This document shows, one piece after another, positions 15,963 through 23,882 of a DNA stretch of 64,000 nucleotides. Numbering within the stretch: the stretch's first letter is position 1; each line of letters starts with the position of its first letter. Made by a program: the position numbers and the translations under genes. The notes beneath the pieces were generated by a model, which was given only the letters and a program-made list of their open reading frames with translations, did no database searches and had not been told where the DNA came from. This DNA is from Actinomycetota bacterium (lineage in GTDB: Bacteria; Actinomycetota; Thermoleophilia; Miltoncostaeales; Miltoncostaeaceae): contig CAUJCX010000026.1 of the NCBI GenBank assembly GCA_963169235.1, forward strand, positions 1 through 64,000, given 5' to 3'.

Positions 15963-16790
15963 ATGACACGAGGGCCATCGGCACTGCGGGTATTCGGCGT
16001 CGCCGGCTCCGCGCGTCGCCCCTTCCCGGCGGCGCGCGGACTCACGTGCGCCGCGATCGCCGCAGCGGCGCTGTGGGCCCCCGCCGCGGACGCAGCCCCG
16101 ACGCCGCCCGGCCTCGCCAAGCTCGTGTCCGGACGCGTCGGCGTCGCGTTCGGCCCTCCCGGGCGACCGCCCACCGTCGTCGGCGACCTGCGCTCGGGCC
16201 CCGCGTGGTCCACCATGAAGGTGCCCGTCGCCATCGCCGTCTCCCGCCGCAACGGGGGGACGGCCACCAACGACATGACGGCGGCCATCACGCGCTCCGA
16301 CAACGCGGCGGCCATGGCCCTGTGGAGCTCCCTGGGCCGGCCGTCTCGCGCCGGGGCGTTGTCGCGGCGGGTGCTGGTGGACGGCGGCGACCGCACGACG
16401 GTCGTGCAGACCCGCGTGGTGCGCTCGGGCTTCACTCCGTTCGGCCAGACCGACTGGAGCCTGGCCGCCCAGCAGACCTTCGCGCAGCACCTGCCGTGCG
16501 TGCGGCGGGCCGCACCCGTGGTCCGCCTGATGGGGCAGATCGACTCGAGCCAGCGCTGGGGCCTGGGGACCGTGGGCAGGGACCAGCGCTTCAAGGCCGG
16601 CTGGGGGCCCGACACGCGGGGCCGCTACCTGGTGCGCCAGTTCGGGCTCATCCGCGTGCCGTCCGGCACCGTGGCCGTGGCCATCGCCGTCATGCCGGCC
16701 GACGGCCAGTTCGCGACCGGCGTCACCGAGATCACCCGGGTCGCCGCGTGGGTCGCGAAGAACGCCAGGGGCGGCCGCTTGGCCTGCTGA
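15963..16790 (+). CDS. Secreted serine-hydrolase paralogue (class A beta-lactamase-like fold)
   Basis: A protein of about 275 aa with a signal peptide (cleavage near ADAAP) but no lipobox or coiled coil. The catalytic domain closely resembles that of the previous gene: STMK at about 83-86, SDN at about 112-114 and KAG at about 211-213, with shared stretches such as TMKVPVAIAVS, RSGFTPFGQTDWSLAAQQTF and YLVRQFG. It too lacks an obvious Glu166 equivalent. The pair is a tandem duplication after which one copy is lipid-anchored and the other soluble. Start: ATG at 15963 has GGGAC 6 bp upstream; ATG at 15951 is also possible. Confidence 0.75.
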   Translation: MTRGPSALRVFGVAGSARRPFPAARGLTCAAIAAAALWAPAADAAPTPPGLAKLVSGRVGVAFGPPGRPPTVVGDLRSGPAWSTMKVPVAIAVSRRNGGTATNDMTAAITRSDNAAAMALWSSLGRPSRAGALSRRVLVDGGDRTTVVQTRVVRSGFTPFGQTDWSLAAQQTFAQHLPCVRRAAPVVRLMGQIDSSQRWGLGTVGRDQRFKAGWGPDTRGRYLVRQFGLIRVPSGTVAVAIAVMPADGQFATGVTEITRVAAWVAKNARGGRLAC

Positions 16791-16801
16791 GCCGGCGCCG
16801 G

Positions 16802-17017
16802 CTACAGACGGCGGCCCGTGATCTTGCGCCAGATGCGCGCCAGGCCGTCGGTGGTCGCGGTGTCCACGCCGTAGTACCGCTTCCAGTGCTCATCCCCCCG
16901 GGGCCGGGGCGGGTACGGGCGCAGCGCTCCGCTGCCGACGCCGATGGTGGGCGTCCCAGGGTCGCTGCGCGCCTCGCCGGGGCGGAACACCGGGCGCTCG
17001 TCGTCGTGGCGTTCCAT
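16802..17017 (-). CDS. Small hypothetical protein
   Basis: A 71-aa basic and acidic protein, unknown to me (MERHDDERPVFRPGEARSDP, ending LARIWRKITGRRL). There is no signal peptide or membrane segment. It is supported by a good ribosome site (GAAAGGA, 7 bp before the ATG) and by the protein-like composition of the chosen frame. It ends 12 bp after the convergent serine-hydrolase gene. It is divergent from the HNH gene with about 145 bp between starts. Confidence 0.6.
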   Translation of the reverse strand: MERHDDERPVFRPGEARSDPGTPTIGVGSGALRPYPPRPRGDEHWKRYYGVDTATTDGLARIWRKITGRRL

Positions 17018-17162
17018 GGGGCATCCTTTCCACGTGGTGTCAGCAGACCAGGCACCCGCAAGGATACCGCCCCGCCCCGGTGAGGCGACCATGGTCCGCA
17101 GGCCGCCATGGGCCGCAGGACGAGGGCTTCTGCGACCCGCCGGGGCGGAATATGGTGGCGTC

Positions 17163-18044
17163 ATGCCCGACGAGCGCGATGACGAGCTGCGGATGCAGTG
17201 CTTCCTGGCGCTCGACGCGCTGCGAGCCCAGTTCGGATCCGAGCTGCCGTACAAGGGCGTGCTCGACCGGGGCTTCGAGTACGGCGGCCAGAGGGTCCCG
17301 TTCTTCAACGCCATGAAGGGCATCTTTCGCGCGGTGGCGCAGCGGGGACCGGCCGCCCTGGCGCTGATGACGTCCGCCAAGTCACCGTACGACGACGAGC
17401 AGACCGACGAGGGCTTCTGGTACGCGTTCCGCGACGGAGCGGAGGAACTCGCCGACAACCGGGCGCTGCGGGCCGCGCTCGCCGATCAGGTGCCGCTGGT
17501 CTACTACGTCGGCGTGCGCCCCGGCTGGTACGAGCCCATCTACCCATGCTGGGTGGTCGACCGCGAGCTACGGCGCGTGCTGGTCACCCCGTCGCCCGCG
17601 GGAGCTGCCGCGCTGGTGCCGCCCGCCGAGCCCGAGCGCCGCTACGCCACGCGGCAGGTGCGCCAGCGGCTGCACCAGAGCCGGTTCCGCGGCGTCGTGC
17701 TGCCCGCATACCGCGACCTGTGCGCGGTATGCCGGTTGAAGGAACGGCGCCTCCTCGATGCGGCCCACATCATCGACGATCGCGCCGAGCGCGGGCAGCC
17801 CGTGGTGCCCAACGGGCTCAGCCTGTGTTCCATCCACCACCGCGCGTTCGACGCCGACCTCATCGGCATCGACGCCGACTACTCCGTGCACGTGTCCCGG
17901 CGCCTTCTGGACGACGAGGACGGCCCCATGCTGGAGCTCTTGAAGACGTTCCACGGCGCGCCCATCCAGCTGCCCCGGACGCATGCGAAACGGCCCGACC
18001 GGGACCGCCTGGCCGAGCGCTTCGAGCGGTTCTCCCGCGCGTAG
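17163..18044 (+). CDS. HNH endonuclease domain protein
   Basis: A 293-aa protein. The C-terminal HNH nuclease domain (about residues 195-245) has the zinc Cys pair CAVCRLKERRLLDAAHIID, the catalytic His of AHI, the central Asn of VVPNGLSLCSIHHRAFD, and the second Cys/His set. The N-terminal part (GFEYGGQRVPFFNAMKGIFR, ALMTSAKSPYDDE) is a conserved domain in this type of HNH protein, where it often carries DNA-recognition functions. No methylase or specificity gene is nearby, so it is probably not part of a complete restriction system. ATG at 17163 (MPDERDDEL) is used; the upstream frame is Pro/Arg-rich. Confidence 0.85.
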   Translation: MPDERDDELRMQCFLALDALRAQFGSELPYKGVLDRGFEYGGQRVPFFNAMKGIFRAVAQRGPAALALMTSAKSPYDDEQTDEGFWYAFRDGAEELADNRALRAALADQVPLVYYVGVRPGWYEPIYPCWVVDRELRRVLVTPSPAGAAALVPPAEPERRYATRQVRQRLHQSRFRGVVLPAYRDLCAVCRLKERRLLDAAHIIDDRAERGQPVVPNGLSLCSIHHRAFDADLIGIDADYSVHVSRRLLDDEDGPMLELLKTFHGAPIQLPRTHAKRPDRDRLAERFERFSRA

Positions 18045-18160
18045 CCCGTCCGCTCGTACCCCTCCGCGAGTGGCGACCTCACAGGTTCCGAGCGGGCAAC
18101 TCGACCCGGTAGCATCGCCGCGATGGACGGATCCCTCACCATCGCCCCCGCCCCCGGGTA

Positions 18161-19153
18161 GTGGCGGTGCAGAACCTGTGGTGGCTGGCCGCCGTGCCCG
18201 GGGCCATCGTGATCGTCAGGATGCTCGTCGGCGTGCTTCACGGGCTGCGCTGGTGGTCGGCGTGGACGCACCAGAAGCCGACGGGCGACCTCATCGGTGC
18301 GCAGGTGACCGGGGGCGACGTGACCCACCGGTGCGGCCCCGACGACGTGCCGTTCGCGATGGGATCGGTGACCAAGGCGCTCACCGGCATGCTGATGCAG
18401 ATCGCGATCGAGCGGGGCGAGGTGACGCCCGACGACGCGCTGGGCGAGCACCTGCCGCTGGGCGACGCGCCCGCCGCCGGGGTGACGCTGCGCGCGCTCG
18501 CCGACCACACGTCGGGCCTCCCGCGGCTGACCGGGAGCCTCGGCACCGACACGCGGTCGACGCTCGACCTGATTCTCGGTCGTGACCCGTACGTGTGGGA
18601 CGAGGACCGGATGCTCGGCTTCGCCCGCGCCGCCCGGCTGGCGAAGGCCGGTACGCACGCCTACTCCAACCTGGGCGCCGCCCTGGCGGGCCAGGCCCTC
18701 GCCCGGGCCGCGGGGTGCGGGTACGCCGAGCTCGTGCGCGATCGCATCTTCACGCCGCTCGGCATGTCGTCGTCGTACATCGCCGGCGATCGCCACCCGG
18801 CCCCCTCGGGGCGGTCCATCTTCGGCCGGCGCGTCGCGCCGTGGAACCTGGGCCCGTTCTCGCCCGCCGGCGGATTCGTCACCACGCGAGGCGACCTGGA
18901 GCGGCTGCTGGTGGCGCTGGCCGACGGCAGCGCACCGGGCATCGGCGCCCTCGACGTGCACTCCGACGCCGCCAAGGGCATGGGCTGGTTCTGGATGCGC
19001 AGCGGCGACGTCGCCTGGCACAACGGCCAGGTGGGTGGCGCGAGCGCCGCGGTGGCGGTGGTCCCCGGAGGCGGCAGCGGCGTGGCGCTCGCCGGGCGCC
19101 TCGGCAAGGCGCAGACGCTGACGCTGTGGGCCACGACCCGGGCCAAGGGCTGA
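18161..19153 (+). CDS. Membrane-anchored class C-type serine hydrolase
   Basis: A 330-aa protein with one N-terminal transmembrane anchor (LWWLAAVPGAIVIVRMLVGV), then a beta-lactamase-related domain. It has the SVTK active-site motif (about residue 69), the YSN tyrosine motif in THAYSNLGAAL, and the third motif HNGQVGG near the C terminus in the place of the usual HTG. Family members include class C beta-lactamases, D-alanyl-D-alanine carboxypeptidases and esterases; the true substrate is unknown. The short first part is compact, with no C-terminal lipocalin domain. The start is GTG at 18161. It converges on kup, 25 bp apart. Confidence 0.85.
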   Translation: MAVQNLWWLAAVPGAIVIVRMLVGVLHGLRWWSAWTHQKPTGDLIGAQVTGGDVTHRCGPDDVPFAMGSVTKALTGMLMQIAIERGEVTPDDALGEHLPLGDAPAAGVTLRALADHTSGLPRLTGSLGTDTRSTLDLILGRDPYVWDEDRMLGFARAARLAKAGTHAYSNLGAALAGQALARAAGCGYAELVRDRIFTPLGMSSSYIAGDRHPAPSGRSIFGRRVAPWNLGPFSPAGGFVTTRGDLERLLVALADGSAPGIGALDVHSDAAKGMGWFWMRSGDVAWHNGQVGGASAAVAVVPGGGSGVALAGRLGKAQTLTLWATTRAKG

Positions 19154-19178
19154 GCCCACAGAGGCGGCGCGCGGTGCG

Positions 19179-21086
19179 TCAGATGTCGACCTGCGTGCCG
19201 ATCTCCATCACCCGGTCGGACGGCACGCGCAGGTACGTCGACGCCCGGAACGAGTTCTTGCTCATCGCCGCGAACAGCTTCTTGCGCCACAGCGCCATGC
19301 CCTTCGAGTCGACGGGGTTCAGCGTGAAGTGCCCCAGGAAGTAGCTGGCGGTCGTCTCGTCGATGTCGAGGCCCTTCGCGCGGGCCAGGCGCAGGGCCGC
19401 GGGCACGTCGGGCTGCTCCTGGAACCCGAACGAGGCCACCACCCGCGCCACGCCCTGCGGCAGCATCGTCACCTGCACGCGCTCGGCGTCCGGTACCCGC
19501 GGCACCGCCTCCACGCGCGACGTGAACAGCACCACGTGCTGGTGCAACACATGGTTGTGCTCGACGTTGCGGGCCAGCGACATGGGCGTGCCCAGGTCGA
19601 ATGCCGTCAGGTACACGCCGGTGCCGGGCACCCGCTGCAGCGGCACGCCGGGGATCTCGCGCGCCCACTGCGCGCGCAGCAACTGGATGAACGTGCGCAG
19701 CGGCATCTCGCGGGCCGCCAGGCGCCGGGCCGTCAGCGCCCGGCCCGACCGCCACGTCGACAACAGCGTGAACACCACCAGCGCCATCACGATGGGGAAC
19801 CACCCGCCGTGCACCACCTTGGTGAGGTTGGCGCCGAAGAACGCCAGCTCCACCGTGAGGAAGAACACCGCACCCGCGACGCACAGCCCCAGCGGCACGC
19901 GCCAGATGGTGCGGAACACGTAGAACGCCAGCACGGTGTTGATGGCGAACGTGCCGGTCACGGCGATGCCGTACGCCGACGCCAGGTGTGACGACGAACG
20001 GAAGCCCAGCACCAGCAGCACCACCGACACCGCCAGGAGCGCGTTGACGGCGGGGATGTAGATCTGCCCCTGCTCGCGGGCCGACGTGTGGCGCACCTCC
20101 ATGCGGGGCAGGAACCCCAGCTGGATCGCCTGCCGCGTCACCGAGAACGCCCCCGAGATCACCGCCTGGGACGCGATCACGGTCGCCAGCGTCGCGAGCA
20201 CGACCAGCGGCAACTGCCCCCACGCCGGGGCCAGCCGGTAGAACGGGTTGTCCTGGGCACCGGGGTCGCTGAGAAGCAACGCGCCCTGGCCCATGTAGTT
20301 GAGCAGCAGCCCCGGCAGCGCCAGCCCCATCCACGCCCACGTGATCGGCACCCTGCCGAAGTGGCCCATGTCGGCGTACAGCGCCTCACCGCCGGTGACG
20401 GCCAGCACCACCGAGCCGAGGGCCAGGAACGCCCCCACCCCGTGGTCGGCGAAGAACGACACCGCGTACGTGGGCGACAGCGCCCGCAGGATGCCGGGGT
20501 GCCGCGCCACCGACGCGGCGCCCATGGCCCCCAGCAGCACGAACCACACCAGCATCACGGGGCCGAACACCACGCCCACCCGCGCGGTGCCGAACCGCTG
20601 CACAGAGAACAGCGCCACGATCACCACCAGGGCGATGGGCACCACCAGCGGGGCGACCCCGGGCGTCGCCACCTCCAGCCCCTCCACCGCCGACAGCACC
20701 GACACCGCGGGCGTGATCATGCCGTCGCCATAGAAGAGCGACGCCCCGAACACCCCGGCCAGAACCAGTCCGGTGCGGGTCAGGCCCGTGGCCCGCGGCG
20801 CGCGCTCCACCAGCGCCACCAGCGCCATGATGCCGCCCTCGCCGTTGTTGTCGGCCCGCATGATCAGCAGCACGTACTTCAGGGTCACCACGATCATCAG
20901 CGACCAGAAGACCAGCGACACCACCCCGTACACGCTCACGGGGTCGGGGTGGAGGTTGTGCGGCCCCTCGAACACCTCCTTCATGGCATACAGGGGGCTC
21001 GTGCCGATGTCGCCGAACACCACCCCCAGCGCCGCCAGCGCCAAGCCCGCGCCCGCGGGGCGCGCAGCGGGGTGGGCGCCGCTCAC
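19179..21086 (-). CDS. kup: Potassium uptake protein Kup
   Basis: A 635-aa H+-coupled K+ transporter of the KUP/HAK/KT family, in the cytoplasmic membrane. It begins with the family signature GVVFGDIGTSPLYAMKEVFE and contains VFWSLMIVVTLKYVLLIMRADNNGEGG, YGDGMITPAVSVLSAVEGLE and GGEALYADMGHFGR. About 12 membrane segments are followed by a C-terminal cytoplasmic tail that includes RVVASFGFQEQPDVP. Length agrees with bacterial Kup. Its ATG overlaps the murD2 stop by 4 bp, so translation is coupled to the peptidoglycan genes. K+ uptake beside wall synthesis may link turgor to growth, but this is inference. Confidence 0.95.
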   Translation of the reverse strand: MSGAHPAARPAGAGLALAALGVVFGDIGTSPLYAMKEVFEGPHNLHPDPVSVYGVVSLVFWSLMIVVTLKYVLLIMRADNNGEGGIMALVALVERAPRATGLTRTGLVLAGVFGASLFYGDGMITPAVSVLSAVEGLEVATPGVAPLVVPIALVVIVALFSVQRFGTARVGVVFGPVMLVWFVLLGAMGAASVARHPGILRALSPTYAVSFFADHGVGAFLALGSVVLAVTGGEALYADMGHFGRVPITWAWMGLALPGLLLNYMGQGALLLSDPGAQDNPFYRLAPAWGQLPLVVLATLATVIASQAVISGAFSVTRQAIQLGFLPRMEVRHTSAREQGQIYIPAVNALLAVSVVLLVLGFRSSSHLASAYGIAVTGTFAINTVLAFYVFRTIWRVPLGLCVAGAVFFLTVELAFFGANLTKVVHGGWFPIVMALVVFTLLSTWRSGRALTARRLAAREMPLRTFIQLLRAQWAREIPGVPLQRVPGTGVYLTAFDLGTPMSLARNVEHNHVLHQHVVLFTSRVEAVPRVPDAERVQVTMLPQGVARVVASFGFQEQPDVPAALRLARAKGLDIDETTASYFLGHFTLNPVDSKGMALWRKKLFAAMSKNSFRASTYLRVPSDRVMEIGTQVDI

Positions 21087-22435
21087 CCGGGCTCGACCTC
21101 CGCGCCGACCAGACGCAGGAAGTGCCGGCCGCGCTCCTCGAAGTCACGGTGCTCGCCGCACGACGCGGCCCCGGGCGACAGCACCAGAGCGCCCCGGCCC
21201 TCGGCCTCGATCCAGGCGCGTCCCACCGCGACGGCCTCGGCCAGGTCGGCCGCGTCGTGGGTGAGCACGCGGTCACCCGCCGCATCGCGCACCGCGGTGA
21301 GCGCGCGCGGGCCGGTGAGCGGCAGGCCCACCACCCCCCGCACGCGGGCGTCGGCGGCGACGGCGGCGGCCAGGTCGGCGTAGTGCTGCCCGCGCTCGCG
21401 CCCTCCCACCAGCAGTACCAGCGGCCACCCGGGCGGCAGGGCCGCCAGGGCTGCGGCGCTCGCCTCCGGCACCGTCGAGATGCTGTCGTTCACGAAACGC
21501 ACGGGGCCCTCGCCCACCAGTTGCAGCCGGTGGGGTAGCGGGGCGAACCCGCGGATGCCGTCGAGGGCCGCATCGGCTGTCACGCCGGCCTCGCACAGAA
21601 CGGTCAGGGCGGCCGCGACGTTGTGCAGATTGTGGGCGCCCAGAAGCGCCGTCTCGCCCGCGTCGAGCACGCGGTCGCCGCCGCGCCACACGGCGCCGTC
21701 ACGCACGTGGAAGCCCGGCGGCTCGGCGAACGGCACCCGCGTCGGGGCACCGGCGGTGAGGCGCATCACGTCGCCGTCGGCGGCGTTGGCCACCAGCGTC
21801 ACGTCGTCGCGATGCCGCCAGATGTGCTGCTTGTCGGCCGCGTAGTTCTCGAACGTGCGGTGCCAGTCGAGGTGCTCGCGGTACAGGTTGAGCAGCACCG
21901 CCCACCGCGGCGACGCGGCCAGGTCGGCCAGCTGGTAGCTGGAGAGCTCCAGCACCCACAGGTCGGGGTGCACGTCCTCGAGCAGCGTGCTGATGAGCGG
22001 CCGGCCGATGTTGCCGCCCAGCTCGACGTCGTACCCGGCCGCCCGGGCGCCCGCGGCGATGAGGCTCGACGTGGTGGACTTGCCCTTGGTGCCCGTGACG
22101 CCGATGGCGCGGTCGCCGCCGTTCTCGGCGAACCAGACGGCGGTGCCGGACGTGAACGGCACGCCCCGGCGGCGCAGCTCCACGGCCTCGTCGAGGTACA
22201 CCGACACGCCGGGCGAGCGCACCACCACGTCGCAGGCCGCCAGGGCGCCCGGTACGGCGTCCCCGGTGGCGACGTCGTCCACCAGCGCGGCCACGTCCGG
22301 TGCCACGTCGCCGTCGTCAGCCAGCACCAGCCGCGCCGAGGGCGCCCGCTCGCGCAGCACCCGCGCGGCGGCCAGGCCCTCGCGGCCGGCGCCCCACAGG
22401 CCGACGCGGCGGCCCTCAAAGTCCGACAGCCGCAC
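21083..22435 (-). CDS. murD2: UDP-MurNAc-L-Ala--L-Glu ligase, MurD2 type
   Basis: A 450-aa Mur ligase. An N-terminal UDP-binding domain is followed by the central ATPase domain with P-loop GTKGKST (about 115-121), ELGGNIGRPL, WVLELSSYQLA and NLYREHLDWHRTFENYAADK, and a C-terminal substrate domain with VRFVNDSISTVPEA, LVGGRERGQHY and LSPGAASCGEHRDFEERG. It looks like MurD, but its place next to murL makes it the MurD2 type, which adds L-glutamate rather than D-glutamate. GTG at 22435 overlaps the murL stop by 20 bp. The L-Glu specificity rests on context and family resemblance, not on a tested residue. Confidence 0.85.
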   Translation of the reverse strand: MRLSDFEGRRVGLWGAGREGLAAARVLRERAPSARLVLADDGDVAPDVAALVDDVATGDAVPGALAACDVVVRSPGVSVYLDEAVELRRRGVPFTSGTAVWFAENGGDRAIGVTGTKGKSTTSSLIAAGARAAGYDVELGGNIGRPLISTLLEDVHPDLWVLELSSYQLADLAASPRWAVLLNLYREHLDWHRTFENYAADKQHIWRHRDDVTLVANAADGDVMRLTAGAPTRVPFAEPPGFHVRDGAVWRGGDRVLDAGETALLGAHNLHNVAAALTVLCEAGVTADAALDGIRGFAPLPHRLQLVGEGPVRFVNDSISTVPEASAAALAALPPGWPLVLLVGGRERGQHYADLAAAVAADARVRGVVGLPLTGPRALTAVRDAAGDRVLTHDAADLAEAVAVGRAWIEAEGRGALVLSPGAASCGEHRDFEERGRHFLRLVGAEVEPG

Positions 22436-23759
22436 GCACCCTCTCCAACAGCCCGGCGGGCACGGCGTGGGGCGTGCGCGCCACCAGCGCCGCGTCCAGA
22501 TGACGGCCGGCCTCGACGCCGGTGGGGTACGCGCCCGCCAGCGCCCGCACCACGTCGGCGTCGCGCCACGCGTCGTCTCCCGCCAGCACCCCCATCGCGG
22601 CCCGCGCCTCCCCCACCTCGCCGACGCACTCGAACGGCTTGTGCGCGCCGTCCACCTCCAGGAGCGCCGCGAACCCGTCGCGCTGGGACGCATCGCGCAG
22701 CAGGTCGCGCCCGAAGATGCCCACCAGGTGGTCGCGCTCGACGAACGGGGCAAGGCCCAGAAACACGAAGCGGCACTTGGGGCAGTCGCCGCACCAGCGG
22801 GAGCCGTCGTCGCCCCGGATGCGGTACGCGCTGTTGCACGACACGAACACGTCGTGGAACTGCGGCATCGTGGCGAACGCCCGCAGCACCGCCAGCTCGG
22901 AGAACGGCCGCAGCAACGAGTAGTAGCCCACGTCGGCGGCGACGTACCGGTGCACCAGACGGCGCAGCGCGGCCTCGGCCCACCACCCCTTGCTGAACTG
23001 GTGGTTGACGTCCATGCCCGCCTCGGGCCAGGCCACGTTGGGGCTCGACGCCGAGCGTTCGTTGGCCATCACCACGGTGTCGTGGCCGTGCAGCAGAGCG
23101 GTGATCACCGCCGCCAGCGACACGATGGCCGTCACCGGCACGTGGCCGTTGTACGCCCCCTTCGCGTTCTCCTCGAACAAGCGGGGGTCGAGCCTGCGCT
23201 CGGCCACCACGTGCGGGTACCCCGCGACGCGGGCGGTGGCCCGCATCGGCTCGCGGTCGCCCACCGAGAACGCGCTGTGCGGCACCGGCTCGTCGGCCAG
23301 CCCGCGCAGCACGACGGCCGAGTCCTTGCCCCCGCCCACGGGGACGAGGAAGCCGGCGGCGTTGCCGGAGGCGGCCGCGAGCCCCGGCGCGGCGGCCGCC
23401 CCGGCGGGAAACGACACGCGCCCCACCTCGGGCAGACCGTTGCGCCAGCCGAACTCTCCCAAGCCGTTGCGGTACAGCGTGGTGAGGACCTGGGCCAGCT
23501 CGGGATCGAGCGGCTGCGTGTGCACCTCGATGCGGGGGGGCAGGAACGCCTTGAAGTAGCTGACGCCCGCCACCAGGTGAAGAAGGCGCACGGCGCGCTC
23601 GACGGCGGCACGTACCTCGGCCGTGGGGCGCTCGGGCACGGGGAACGCGAACCGCTCCACGAACGCGATATCGCGGTCGACGCGGTATGCCAGCGACACC
23701 TCGCCCGATGCCCAGTCGATGTGGTGCTCGTCGAAGTGGAACGTGTCAGCGCGCGGCAA
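22416..23759 (-). CDS. murL: UDP-MurNAc-L-Ala-L-Glu epimerase MurL
   Basis: A protein of about 447 aa. MurL converts the terminal L-Glu of UDP-MurNAc-L-Ala-L-Glu into D-Glu using ATP, replacing glutamate racemase. Visible traits are an early AYRVDRDIAFVERFAFP, a PP-loop-like nucleotide motif PVGGGKDS (about 140-147), GHVPVTAIVSLAAVITAL, VMANERSASSPN and a CxxC-type cluster WCGDCPKC (about 322-329) followed by FVFLGLAPF. This is the pattern described for the Xanthomonas enzyme. The likely start is TTG at 23759 (MPRADTFHF), with GGGAG just upstream; no other in-frame start is near. The C terminus overlaps murD2. A candidate -10 box, TACACT, is at 23803-23808 on the minus strand. Confidence 0.85.
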   Translation of the reverse strand: MPRADTFHFDEHHIDWASGEVSLAYRVDRDIAFVERFAFPVPERPTAEVRAAVERAVRLLHLVAGVSYFKAFLPPRIEVHTQPLDPELAQVLTTLYRNGLGEFGWRNGLPEVGRVSFPAGAAAAPGLAAASGNAAGFLVPVGGGKDSAVVLRGLADEPVPHSAFSVGDREPMRATARVAGYPHVVAERRLDPRLFEENAKGAYNGHVPVTAIVSLAAVITALLHGHDTVVMANERSASSPNVAWPEAGMDVNHQFSKGWWAEAALRRLVHRYVAADVGYYSLLRPFSELAVLRAFATMPQFHDVFVSCNSAYRIRGDDGSRWCGDCPKCRFVFLGLAPFVERDHLVGIFGRDLLRDASQRDGFAALLEVDGAHKPFECVGEVGEARAAMGVLAGDDAWRDADVVRALAGAYPTGVEAGRHLDAALVARTPHAVPAGLLERVRAAVGL

Positions 23760-23882
23760 TGGGCTCCCACAGGTGCGGCCGGACCCGGTGGTCCAACCGC
23801 GCGAGTGTAGGCGAGGGGTCGTGGTGTTGCCCAGGAGCCCGGGCGACCCGTCAAGGCGGCCCCCGGGAATGCCGATCCACAC

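Noticed and set aside
17163-18044. Restriction-modification system around the HNH gene
   Set aside because: No methyltransferase, specificity or helicase gene lies nearby; the neighbours are hydrolase and hypothetical genes.
22436-22753. Longer start for the MurD2 gene
   Set aside because: The extra 106 residues are a wrong-frame reading of murL; the MurD homology begins at GTG 22435.
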